A stretch of 5,934 nucleotides of DNA from DASZCR01 sp035942915 (GCA_035942915.1 DASZCR010000079.1:1-5934), one strand, 5' to 3'. Counted from the stretch's first letter, positions 1-5,934 are shown. Notes: generated by a model from the letters alone, not told the origin. Numbers and translations are program-made.

Positions 1-2
1 TG

Positions 3-2609
3 AAACTGCGTCGCGGAGAGGTCTTCACGCAGTCGGCGCTCGGCGAAGACATTGCGCTCATACGTCGCTCCATCATCGAGATGAACCGTCTCGCGCCGCG
101 CCTCGACGAGCCGCAAATCCTCTACGACTCGGCGACCAACCGCATGACCGTCAACCTCGCGGGCGCGCTCGGCCCGCAGGTGGTCGTGCGCGTCGAAGGC
201 TCCGAAGTCAGCGAGAAGACACAGCGCGAACTGCTGCCCGTCCTGCGCGAAGGCACGATAGATTTTTCGGCCATCGTCGAGGGCGAGCGCCGACTGCGCA
301 ACCGCTTGCAGGAGCAGGGCTACTTCTTCGCCGAGGTCAACGCGGTCTGCTCCGCGCAGCCGCCGCTCGCGCCGCCCGCCGCAGGCACAGAGACCGAAGC
401 GGGCGCAACCTGCCTCAACATCAACCCCGACGAGTTGTCCAACAGTCGCATCGAGATCGTCTACGAAGTAGAGGCCGGACGCCGCTTCAAGCTGACGGAC
501 GTGCGCATCGAAGGCACGGAGAAGTTGACCGTAGATGACGTGGAAGGCGACCTGCGGACGCGACGCGCTACCGTCCTCGGCATCATTCCGCTGCTCGGCT
601 ACGGGCGCGGCTACACGAGCGACGAGGCGCTCGAACAGGACAGGCGCACCATCGAGGCACGTATGCGCGAACTCGGCTACCGGCGCGCCAACGTCGTCGC
701 CCGTCGCGGTGTCTCGCTCGAAGGCGAGAATCTGATTATCACCTTCGCCGTCGAGGAGGGTGCGCTGACGCGCGTCGCCGGAGTCGAGGTGCGCGGCAAC
801 CAACTCTACACGGCCGAACGCCTACGCGATGAGCGTTGCCCGCGCGACCCGCTTCCCGGCGAGACGTGCCTCATCATCGGCGGCGCGTTCTCGCGCCAGC
901 AAGCGCGCACAGACGCCGACCGCATACGCACCTTCTACGGTCGCAGCGGCTATCTCGGCTCCGACATCCAACTCGACGTGGTCGAACTGCCGCGCGACCC
1001 TGCGACCGGCGACGAGCAGGTGCGCGTCATCTACACCATCAACGAGACGAACAAGGTCTTCATCAACAACATCTTCGTCAACGGCAACGTCCAGACGAAA
1101 AAGGAGGCGATACTCAACGCCATCCCGTTGCGTCCGGGCGAAGTGCTGCGCGCGGGCGACCTCGCCGAAGCCGAACGCATCCTGCTCAACACGACCGACG
1201 CCTTCCGGCAAGTCATCATCCGCACAGAGCCAGCCGGACAGAACGCTTCCGGGTATCGTCGCCGCGACGTGATTATCGACATCGAAGAGCGCAAGCACAT
1301 CGTCACCGATTACATCGCGGGCTTCTCGACCGACAACGGGCCGCTCGGCGGCTTTGAACTGCGCAACACGAACCTCTTCGGCGAACTCAAGCAGGGCAAT
1401 TTCCGCTCGCGCTTCAGCCGCCGCCAGCAACTCGTCCGCTTCGAGTATTTCGACCCGCGCTTTCGCCGCTACGGCGCGAAGGAGTTTGCCCCGCTCACCA
1501 TCTCGCTGCAATACCAGCGCGACACCAGCGTCACGCGCTTCTTCCGCTCGACCATCGACCGGGGCGAGAACGGCATCGTCCAACGCTTCAACGCCGAAGG
1601 AAACCTGATTGACGAGTTCGGACAGAGCGTCAAAGAACCCTCCATCAATCGCTTCACCATCAACGCCGAAACGCAACGCGACATCGAACTCGAACTAGGG
1701 CCACAGGGGCAGATACGCAAGCGCAGCACGCTCTTCCTGCGCTACAACTACGAGGACGTGCGCCTCTTCAACATCGGCAGCCTCCTCGTCGCGCCGCTGC
1801 TCAGACCCGACCAGTCCGTGCGTCTGTCGCGCTTCGGCGCGAGTTTTGCGCGCGACACGCGCGACCGTCAGTTCGACCCCTCGCGCGGCGAATTCCTCTC
1901 GGTCGATTATGCCCTCGCGCTCAAACCCTTGGGCGGCAGTCTCTCCTTCAGCAAACTGCTGACGAACTATCGTCGTTACTATCGCCTCAACCGCGTCCGC
2001 GAGACCGTGCTGGCCGCGAGCATCCAACTCGGACTCGCCACGCTCTACAACCCGCCCGACCGCGACGACAACGGCACGATTGACGAATCAGACCGCCGCC
2101 TTCCCATCAGCGAACGCTTCTTCTCCGGCGGCTCGACGACGCTGCGCGGCTTCGGCTTTGAAGAAGCAGGGCCGCGCTTCGGCGTCCTCCCGCAGAACGC
2201 CTTCTTCAACAGCAACGGCGAGCCTGTCGAGGTCAAACCGTTCCTCGTGCCGACCGGCGGCAACGCGCTCGCCATCGTCAATCTCGAAGCGCGCGTCGGA
2301 CTGACGAAGAACGTACAGGCCGTCCCCTTCTACGACGGCGGCAACGTCTTCCGCCGCGTCAAAGACATCTTCAAGCCGGGCTGCGAAGACCTGCCCGCTT
2401 CCGACCCGTTCCGGCAGAACGCCTGCGCGAAATGGACGCACACGGTCGGCCTCGGCTTCCGCCTGAAGACGCCCGTCGGCTCGCTCGGCGTGGACTACGG
2501 CCTGCTCCTGAACCCGCCCGTCTTCGTCGTCCCGCAGGCCAACAACCTGACCTCGACCGTCACGGCGCGTCGCACACAACTACACTTCCGCTTCGGCCAA
2601 ACGTTCTAA
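3..2609 (+). CDS. BamA/TamA-family (Omp85) outer membrane protein, 5' end missing
   Basis: Omp85 proteins fold and insert beta-barrel proteins into the outer membrane, using periplasmic POTRA domains to take up clients. The frame is open from the left edge, so the Met at 81 is internal; residue numbers here count from that Met. I see a partial POTRA before about residue 33 and four more at about 34-134, 135-229, 230-325 and 326-406, each ending in a strand such as 'IVYEVEAGRR' or 'VIYTINETNK'. A barrel of about 435 residues follows. It carries the Omp85 loop-6 signature LRGF (688-691) after 'FFSGGSTT', and ends in Phe (GQTF), the usual barrel-recognition residue. Five or more POTRAs favour a BamA-like architecture over TamA, which has three. 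However, the neighbours are not the usual bamA partners (skp, lpxD), so it may be a paralogue. Oddities are an EF-hand-like loop at 660-671 and three close Cys pairs. The family call is firm; which paralogue it is remains uncertain. Confidence 0.93.
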   Translation, partial: KLRRGEVFTQSALGEDIALIRRSIIEMNRLAPRLDEPQILYDSATNRMTVNLAGALGPQVVVRVEGSEVSEKTQRELLPVLREGTIDFSAIVEGERRLRNRLQEQGYFFAEVNAVCSAQPPLAPPAAGTETEAGATCLNINPDELSNSRIEIVYEVEAGRRFKLTDVRIEGTEKLTVDDVEGDLRTRRATVLGIIPLLGYGRGYTSDEALEQDRRTIEARMRELGYRRANVVARRGVSLEGENLIITFAVEEGALTRVAGVEVRGNQLYTAERLRDERCPRDPLPGETCLIIGGAFSRQQARTDADRIRTFYGRSGYLGSDIQLDVVELPRDPATGDEQVRVIYTINETNKVFINNIFVNGNVQTKKEAILNAIPLRPGEVLRAGDLAEAERILLNTTDAFRQVIIRTEPAGQNASGYRRRDVIIDIEERKHIVTDYIAGFSTDNGPLGGFELRNTNLFGELKQGNFRSRFSRRQQLVRFEYFDPRFRRYGAKEFAPLTISLQYQRDTSVTRFFRSTIDRGENGIVQRFNAEGNLIDEFGQSVKEPSINRFTINAETQRDIELELGPQGQIRKRSTLFLRYNYEDVRLFNIGSLLVAPLLRPDQSVRLSRFGASFARDTRDRQFDPSRGEFLSVDYALALKPLGGSLSFSKLLTNYRRYYRLNRVRETVLAASIQLGLATLYNPPDRDDNGTIDESDRRLPISERFFSGGSTTLRGFGFEEAGPRFGVLPQNAFFNSNGEPVEVKPFLVPTGGNALAIVNLEARVGLTKNVQAVPFYDGGNVFRRVKDIFKPGCEDLPASDPFRQNACAKWTHTVGLGFRLKTPVGSLGVDYGLLLNPPVFVVPQANNLTSTVTARRTQLHFRFGQTF

Positions 2610-2624
2610 GGAGGGCAGAGGAAG
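2608..2624 (+). promoter_or_regulatory. Ribosome binding region for the SurA-like gene, overlapping the upstream stop
   Basis: A near-perfect Shine-Dalgarno core AAGGAGG (2608-2614) shares bases with the TAA stop of the Omp85 gene (2607-2609). It lies 17 nt before the ATG at 2632, which is long. A second purine-rich stretch, AGAGGAAG (2617-2624), has a more usual spacing of about 7 nt. The arrangement suggests that ribosomes ending the barrel gene could reload on the next gene. There is no start codon at ideal spacing from the first core. Confidence 0.6.
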
Positions 2625-2631
2625 ACGCACG

Positions 2632-3372
2632 ATGATGAAGCAGTTCTGGAAACGCAATCAATCACAGTCGAGACGGCGCGCGACGCGTGTCGCGTTGCGC
2701 GACGCCATACGCATCAGCGTCTTCGTCCTCTCCTTGCTCCTTTTACCTGTGGCCTCCGGGCTTCCTGTGCGGGCGCAGGGCGAGGTCGTCGATAAGATGG
2801 TGGCCGTCATCAACGGGCGTGAGTTGATTACCTACAGCGACCTGCTCTGGCAACTCGCCTTGCAGCCGGACATACCTCTGGACAATCCGCGCTCCGAGGA
2901 CTTGAACCGCGCGCTCCAACTCGTCATCGACCAGCGGCTTATCTCGCAGGAGGCCGAGAAACTCCCGACGATTGCGCCCAAGCCCGAAGAGATTCAGGCC
3001 GAAATCGCAGACCTCATCAGTCGCTTCCCCTCGCGCGAGCAGTTCTATCAGCGCCTCGCGCGCGTCGGTCTCGGTCAGGACTCCGAGCAGTTGCGCGAAA
3101 TCATCCGCCAGCGCGTCGCCATCAAGAACTATCTCGAATTCCGCTTCCGCTCCTTCACCATCGTCACCCCGCAGGAGGTCGCAGACTATTACCGCGACGT
3201 GTACCTGCCGCGCCGCCGACGCCAAGCGCCGGGACGCATCATCCCCAAACTCGAAGAGGTCTCGAAAGAGATTGAACGCGAACTGGTCGAGAGCAAGGTT
3301 GAATCCGACACCGACGCCTTTCTCGAAGACGCGCGCGCCGGAGCGGAGATAGTCATCCTCAGTCCTGTCTGA
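2632..3372 (+). CDS. Exported SurA-type chaperone lacking a PPIase domain
   Basis: This is probably a periplasmic chaperone (holdase) for unfolded outer-membrane proteins. The 246-residue product has a basic n-region, a hydrophobic stretch at about 28-46 ('ISVFVLSLLLLPVASG') and a likely signal-peptidase site after V-R-A48. The mature protein opens with 'VVDKMVAVINGRELITYSD', the classic start of the SurA N-terminal domain (strand, then helix). The helical core continues to about residue 187, including 'LVIDQRLISQEAEKL' and 'VTPQEVADYYRDVY'. In SurA and PrsA a parvulin domain normally follows. Here only an Arg/Pro linker (194-202) separates that point from a helix-strand tail ('LEEVSKEIERELVE' to 'AEIVIL') resembling the SurA C-terminal return. 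Full SurA is about 430 residues. The frame is intact, so the absence looks natural rather than a frameshift. Only 22 nt separate it from the Omp85 gene, which fits a partner role. ATG 2632 is chosen over ATG 2635 simply as the first of two adjacent Met codons. Confidence 0.85.
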   Translation: MMKQFWKRNQSQSRRRATRVALRDAIRISVFVLSLLLLPVASGLPVRAQGEVVDKMVAVINGRELITYSDLLWQLALQPDIPLDNPRSEDLNRALQLVIDQRLISQEAEKLPTIAPKPEEIQAEIADLISRFPSREQFYQRLARVGLGQDSEQLREIIRQRVAIKNYLEFRFRSFTIVTPQEVADYYRDVYLPRRRRQAPGRIIPKLEEVSKEIERELVESKVESDTDAFLEDARAGAEIVILSPV

Positions 3373-3383
3373 GACGTAGCAGC

Positions 3384-3388
3384 GGAGG
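3384..3388 (+). promoter_or_regulatory. Shine-Dalgarno core before the patatin-like gene
   Basis: GGAGG lies in the 32-nt gap after the SurA-like stop. It is 16 nt before ATG 3405 and only 1 nt before an in-frame TTG at 3390. Neither spacing is ideal. A weaker GGAAA at 3396-3400 is closer to the ATG, so I prefer ATG 3405, with TTG 3390 as the alternative (five residues longer). Confidence 0.45.
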
Positions 3389-3404
3389 TTTGCTGGAAAC
3401 GCAC

Positions 3405-4274
3405 ATGCGTCGAACTCAAGACGAGACGAAGACGAAGCGACCGCTCCTCGGACTGGCGCTCTCCGGCGGCGCGGCGCGCGGCGTCGCACACGTCGGCGTG
3501 CTCAAGGTCTTCATCGAAGCGAACATCCCCATCGACTATGTGGCCGGAACCTCTGCGGGCGCGCTCGTCGGGGGCGCATACGCTGCCGGGATGAGCATCC
3601 CTGAACTCGAAGAACTCGGACGCTCTCTGCGCTGGCGCGACTTCGGACGGATGACGCTCTCGCGCCTCGGCGTCCAGACCAACGCGCGCATGGAGGAGTA
3701 CGTCCGCGAGCGTTACCCGGTCACGCGTTTCGAGCAGATGCCGATTCCGTTCGCCGCCGTTGCGACAGACCTGCGGACGGGGCTGCCCGTCGTCATGCGC
3801 GACGAGGGCGACGTGGCCTTCGCCGTGCGCGCCAGTTGCGCCGTCCCCGGCTGGTACGTTCCCGTCGTCGCTTCCGACGGGCGACAACTCGTCGATGGCG
3901 GACTCGTCGCCAACATCCCTTCGTCGGCCGCTCGCTCTCTCGGCGCAGACCTCGTCGTCGCCGTCGATGTGAACGCTGAGGGCGCGAAGTTTTTGGGGCC
4001 GCCGCAGTCTGCCATCGGCGTCCTCATCCAATCGCTGATGGTCGTCCAGCGCACCGCCTCGCAGCACCAGAGAGAGGCGGCCGACGTGGTCATCAGCCCC
4101 GAAGTCGGCCACATTCGTTGGGACGAGATGGCGCGCGCCTCGGAACTCCTCGAAGCGGGCGAGCGCGCCGCACGCGCCGCCCTCCACACCATCCGCGAAC
4201 TGCTCGAACCCACACAAGAACCGCGTCAACGCTGGTTCAACTTCCGCCGTACACGTACACGTCAGACCGCCTAG
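3405..4274 (+). CDS. Patatin-like phospholipase/esterase (RssA-like)
   Basis: This is a serine hydrolase of the patatin family, which cleaves acyl esters of lipids with a Ser-Asp dyad. Numbering from ATG 3405 (289 residues), the oxyanion glycine motif GGAARG is at 21-26, the nucleophile elbow GTSAG at 48-52 (Ser50), and the catalytic Asp in VDGG at 163-166 (Asp164). Bacterial patatin signatures 'AVATDLRTG' (118-126) and 'RASCAVPGWYVPV' (142-154) lie between them. The domain fills most of the protein, leaving only a basic Arg-rich tail ('RRTRTRQ'). There is no signal peptide or membrane segment, so it is probably cytoplasmic or peripheral on the inner membrane. It sits 32 nt after the SurA-like gene and is probably in the same operon. 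The substrate cannot be told from sequence. Patatin domains are fused to Omp85 barrels in PlpD-type (type Vd) proteins; here the two are separate genes in one cluster. Confidence 0.92.
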   Translation: MRRTQDETKTKRPLLGLALSGGAARGVAHVGVLKVFIEANIPIDYVAGTSAGALVGGAYAAGMSIPELEELGRSLRWRDFGRMTLSRLGVQTNARMEEYVRERYPVTRFEQMPIPFAAVATDLRTGLPVVMRDEGDVAFAVRASCAVPGWYVPVVASDGRQLVDGGLVANIPSSAARSLGADLVVAVDVNAEGAKFLGPPQSAIGVLIQSLMVVQRTASQHQREAADVVISPEVGHIRWDEMARASELLEAGERAARAALHTIRELLEPTQEPRQRWFNFRRTRTRQTA

Positions 4275-4322
4275 ATATCACAAACCATTAGACTTAATAG
4301 AGCTGCGAACTGTTTCGAGACG

Positions 4323-4374
4323 CTGTTTTCAACTGTTGGTGAATGAGAGGCGTATCGAAAACAGTCGAAAACCG
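4323..4374. repeat. Imperfect 15-bp inverted repeat, possible RNA hairpin
   Basis: CTGTTTTCAACTGTT (4323-4337) pairs with AACAGTCGAAAACCG (4360-4374) at 13 of 15 positions, as two uninterrupted 6-bp blocks plus an end pair, with a 22-nt loop. The right arm also contains a direct repeat TCGAAAAC at 4355-4362 and 4365-4372, exactly 10 bp apart. It lies 48 nt after the patatin stop. No T-run follows, so it is not a standard intrinsic terminator. It could be an mRNA 3' end structure, an operator, or chance. Confidence 0.5.
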
Positions 4375-4385
4375 TTTGAGAACGG
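4372..4385. repeat. Small hairpin competing with the preceding inverted repeat
   Basis: CCGTT (4372-4376) and AACGG (4381-4385) form a 5-bp stem around a TGAG loop. Its first bases are also the end of the right arm of the 4323-4374 repeat, so the two structures cannot both form completely. The stem is short and may be chance. Confidence 0.3.
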
Positions 4386-4405
4386 ATGTCGCGGTCTGCG
4401 CGGAG

Positions 4406-4421
4406 CAGCCCTCAGAGGCTG
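4406..4421. repeat. Small hairpin CAGCC-CTCAGA-GGCTG
   Basis: A 5-bp perfect stem (4406-4410 with 4417-4421) around a 6-nt loop, extendable outward by G-U and A-U pairs. GTTTAG follows, which is too weak a T-tract for a firm terminator call. Its role is unknown. Confidence 0.3.
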
Positions 4422-4453
4422 TTTAGTCTCTGCCCGTCAAGGGTTTAGGACTG

Positions 4454-4522
4454 ATGAGGAGGATGCTCAACAGGCGTCGGCATGGGCGTTGCAAACGTTT
4501 TTTGTACGGGAGAAGACAGTGA
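4454..4522 (+). CDS. Possible 22-residue Arg-rich leader peptide
   Basis: A tiny ORF begins at ATG 4454 with AGGA (4447-4450) just upstream and ends at TGA 4520-4522. Ten of 22 residues are Arg or Lys (start 'MRRMLNRRRHGRCKR'). Its stop overlaps a GTG start at 4519 as GTGA, a common coupling arrangement. Its Arg codons include AGG, AGA, CGG and CGT, whereas the flanking genes use mainly CGC. This means either that it is not a normal coding region or that it is a leader sensitive to tRNA supply. It resembles no family I know and may well be chance. Confidence 0.15.
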   Translation: MRRMLNRRRHGRCKRFLYGRRQ

Positions 4523-4542
4523 TAAGAGGGAGCAACAGGGAG

Positions 4543-4647
4543 ATGAAGGAAGTAGCCAACAGTTTCGCGCAACTCGTCGCCATCATCATGATTATGATTA
4601 CTCTGGCCATCTCGACGGCGGCGGTCGCGCAGTGGATGTCGAGTTGA
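4543..4647 (+). CDS. Possible small single-span membrane protein, unknown function
   Basis: From ATG 4543 the frame encodes 34 residues: a short polar start ('MKEVANS'), a hydrophobic span of about 20 residues ('LVAIIMIMITLAISTAAVA'), and 'QWMSS'. By my count 26 of 34 codons end in G or C, like the neighbouring genes, which mildly supports real coding. Purine-rich AGAGGGA (4525-4531) is about 11 nt upstream. An in-frame GTG at 4519 would give 42 residues, has GGGAG (4508-4512) 6 nt before it, and overlaps the stop of the tiny ORF 4454-4522. The frame is open further up to a TTG at 4336, but that part looks non-coding and overlaps the inverted repeat. It could also be a decayed signal peptide. 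I do not recognise it. Confidence 0.3.
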   Translation: MKEVANSFAQLVAIIMIMITLAISTAAVAQWMSS

Positions 4648-4710
4648 GCAATGCTCCGAGAATTTCGTGACGATTAACAGTTTACCTGTCACATACGGAC
4701 AGACGTGGAC

Positions 4711-4726
4711 GAGCCTTGTGAGGCTC
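4711..4726. repeat. 6-bp hairpin upstream of the PBP gene
   Basis: GAGCCT (4711-4716) and AGGCTC (4721-4726) form a perfect stem around TGTG, 59 nt before the PBP start. TTGAGC follows, with no T-run. If transcribed it would lie in the 5' leader of the PBP mRNA. No further role can be read from it. Confidence 0.35.
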
Positions 4727-4785
4727 TTGAGCGCGCGAGCGTGTGCGCCGGGATTAGTGTCGCCTGCGGACGGACAGAACGACGG

Positions 4786-5934
4786 ATGGCAATCGAGATT
4801 ACATCGGAGCAGGAAGGGCGCAGGAAGTTGCCGCGTCTCGGTCGCAGAAGACGACCCCGCGCCGCCTCGCGCGTCCGCGTGCAGGCCGAAGCCTCGCGCA
4901 AGCGCGCGCACCTGCTTCGCGCCTGCGGCCTCTCTCTCCTCGTTCTCTGCGCCTGCGCCGTACTCACCTTCGCATATTTCTACATCTCCTACGCCAAGAT
5001 AGTTGACGAGCGGCTCGCCACGGGCTACCTGACGAGTCGGGCAGGCATCTACGCCGCGCCGCGTGTGCTGCGCTCCGGTCAAAGTCTGACGACCGAGCGG
5101 TTAGTGGAAACGTTGCGGCGCGCGGGCTACGTCGATTCCGACGCGAGCAACGTATGGAGCGGGCGCTTCCGCGTCGAAGGCACGAGCGTCGAGATTGAGC
5201 CGCGCCGCACGAGTGCGGACGGCGGGCGTGCGGCGCTGGAACTTGTCCGCATCGACTTCGACCGTCGCGGCCACATCGCTTCGATTACGGGCGACGGCGC
5301 ACCGCTTCAGTCATACACGCTGGAACCGGAGTCGCTTACTAACGACGCGGCGATGAAGACGGGCAAGAGCGCCGCGCTCTCTTACGAAGACATCCCGCCG
5401 ACGCTGGCACGCGCTATCCTTTCCATCGAAGACCGTCGCTTCTTCGAGCACAACGGATTAGACCCGGTTGGCATTGCGCGCGCCGTGTGGAGCATGGCGG
5501 GGAATTGGACGGGCGTCGGTCGGGAAGAGGACGCAGACCGCCGACAGGGCGGCTCGACCATCACGCAACAACTCGTCAAGAACACTTACCTGACGCCGGA
5601 GCGGACGCTGCGCCGCAAGTTGAGCGAGGCTGTCTTCGCCAGCGTCATCGAACGCAGGCTCTCGAAGCGCGACATCTTCGCGCTCTACTGCAACGAGATT
5701 TATCTGGGGCAGAGGGGCGGCGTCGCCGTGCGCGGCGTCGAGCAGGCGGCGCGCGTCTTCTTCGGCAAGGAGTTGAAGGCTCTGACGCTGGCCGAGTCTG
5801 CGACCATCGCAGGGATGATTCAGAGTCCGGCCTCCTACGCGCCCGACCGTCACCCGGAACGCGCGCGCTCTCGCCGCGACACAGTGATCGACGCCATGCT
5901 GCGCGACGGCGCGGTGACGCCCGAAGAGGCGCAG
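4786..5934 (+). CDS. Class A penicillin-binding protein (PBP1B-like), 3' end missing
   Basis: This peptidoglycan glycosyltransferase polymerises lipid II outside the inner membrane; in complete class A PBPs a transpeptidase domain then cross-links the strands. From ATG 4786 there are 383 residues to the right edge. They comprise a basic cytoplasmic tail (1-45, with RRRRPR at 20-25), one membrane span (about 46-66), a UB2H-like region (about 85-185, 'GIYAAPRVLRSGQSLT' to 'LEPESLT') and a GT51 domain. All five GT51 motifs are present: EDRRFFEHNG (215-224, catalytic Glu215), GGSTITQQ (255-262), RKxxE (277-281, Glu281), KRDIFALYCNEIYLG (294-308) and RGVEQAARVFFGK (316-328). Motif 4 has Cys302 where Leu is usual in YLN. 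The UB2H-like domain points to the PBP1B branch; PBP1A has none in this position. The start is uncertain, since GTG 4741 is also in frame and no strong ribosome site precedes ATG 4786. The transpeptidase domain would lie outside the window. Confidence 0.9.
   Translation, partial: MAIEITSEQEGRRKLPRLGRRRRPRAASRVRVQAEASRKRAHLLRACGLSLLVLCACAVLTFAYFYISYAKIVDERLATGYLTSRAGIYAAPRVLRSGQSLTTERLVETLRRAGYVDSDASNVWSGRFRVEGTSVEIEPRRTSADGGRAALELVRIDFDRRGHIASITGDGAPLQSYTLEPESLTNDAAMKTGKSAALSYEDIPPTLARAILSIEDRRFFEHNGLDPVGIARAVWSMAGNWTGVGREEDADRRQGGSTITQQLVKNTYLTPERTLRRKLSEAVFASVIERRLSKRDIFALYCNEIYLGQRGGVAVRGVEQAARVFFGKELKALTLAESATIAGMIQSPASYAPDRHPERARSRRDTVIDAMLRDGAVTPEEAQ

Larger units (their letters stand above)
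4275..4785. other. Gene-poor gap between the patatin and PBP genes
   Basis: About 510 nt without a recognisable conserved gene. The first 50 nt are AT-rich compared with the surroundings. The gap then holds an imperfect inverted repeat (4323-4374), short hairpins (4372-4385, 4406-4421, 4711-4726), and two possible tiny ORFs (4454-4522 and 4519 or 4543-4647). I found no tRNA or rRNA, no hairpin followed by a clear T-run, and no convincing -35/-10 pair. A promoter for the PBP gene is expected here because the gap breaks the tight spacing of the upstream operon, but I cannot place it. Confidence 0.6.

Noticed and set aside
81..83. ATG at 81 as the true start of the Omp85 gene
   Set aside because: The frame is open to the left edge and encodes POTRA-like sequence ('LRRGEVFTQSALGEDI') before it, with no ribosome site at 81.
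836..1357. + strand frames of 147-173 codons overlapping the POTRA region
   Set aside because: Arg/Ser/Ala-rich shadows of the real frame, with no domain and no ribosome site.
822..1676. Long open frame on the - strand (284 codons) inside the Omp85 gene
   Set aside because: The translated sequence is a low-complexity Ala/Val/Asp/Glu composition typical of a codon shadow, and the + strand frame is a convincing POTRA-barrel.
2671..2700. Arg-rich n-region of the SurA-like signal peptide as a Tat signal
   Set aside because: There is no S/T-RR-x-F-L-K consensus, and the arginines are too far from the hydrophobic core. A long Sec signal fits better.
3189..4229. Long open frame on the - strand (346 codons) across the SurA-like and patatin genes
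   Set aside because: It lies antisense to genes with clear catalytic motifs and has no recognisable domain. GC-rich coding DNA commonly leaves such frames open.
4487..4503. Mini hairpin CGTT-GCA-AACG followed by six T residues, a possible terminator
   Set aside because: A 4-bp stem with a 3-nt loop is too weak for intrinsic termination, although the T-run is real.
4674..4679. TTAACA as a -35 box for the PBP gene
   Set aside because: No acceptable -10 hexamer occurs 15-19 nt downstream.
4423..5082. - strand frame (219 codons) over the gap and PBP start
   Set aside because: It runs antisense to the PBP membrane anchor, has no family resemblance, and its composition fits a shadow.

Overview
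The window is GC-rich, gene-dense bacterial DNA from a diderm (Gram-negative-type) organism. All confident genes lie on the + strand. The proteins are envelope-related: an outer-membrane Omp85 barrel with at least five POTRA domains, a secreted SurA-type chaperone fragment, a patatin-like hydrolase, and a bifunctional-type penicillin-binding protein with a UB2H-like domain. This mix, with the arginine-rich GC-rich coding style, would fit Acidobacteriota (Blastocatellia-like). That placement is an inference from gene content; no rRNA or marker gene is present to confirm it.

Region 1 (1-4274) looks like one operon. The 3' part of a BamA/TamA-family gene runs in from the left edge and ends at 2609. 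After 22 nt comes a 246-residue exported protein with a SurA N-terminal domain but no parvulin (PPIase) domain. After a further 32 nt comes a 289-residue patatin-like serine hydrolase with an intact Ser-Asp dyad. An AGGAGG-type ribosome site overlaps the stop of the first gene, so translation may be coupled. The first two genes make a coherent unit: an outer-membrane insertase and a periplasmic holdase for its clients. The patatin is cytoplasmic by sequence (no signal peptide), so its link to the other two is unproven.

Region 2 (4275-4785) is about 510 nt without a recognisable gene. It holds an imperfect 15-bp inverted repeat just after the patatin gene, several smaller hairpins, and two possible tiny ORFs that overlap by four bases (GTGA). 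The second would encode a 34-42 residue single-span membrane peptide, and its GC-rich third positions resemble those of a real gene.

Region 3 (4786-5934) is the 5' part of a class A penicillin-binding protein gene. It encodes a cytoplasmic basic tail, one membrane anchor, a UB2H-like domain and a GT51 glycosyltransferase domain with all five motifs. It runs off the right edge before any transpeptidase domain.

The points most worth a second look are a calcium-type EF-hand loop predicted in the barrel just before the LRGF motif, three closely spaced cysteine pairs in the same protein, the parvulin-less SurA-like neighbour, and the structured gap with its possible mini-operon.
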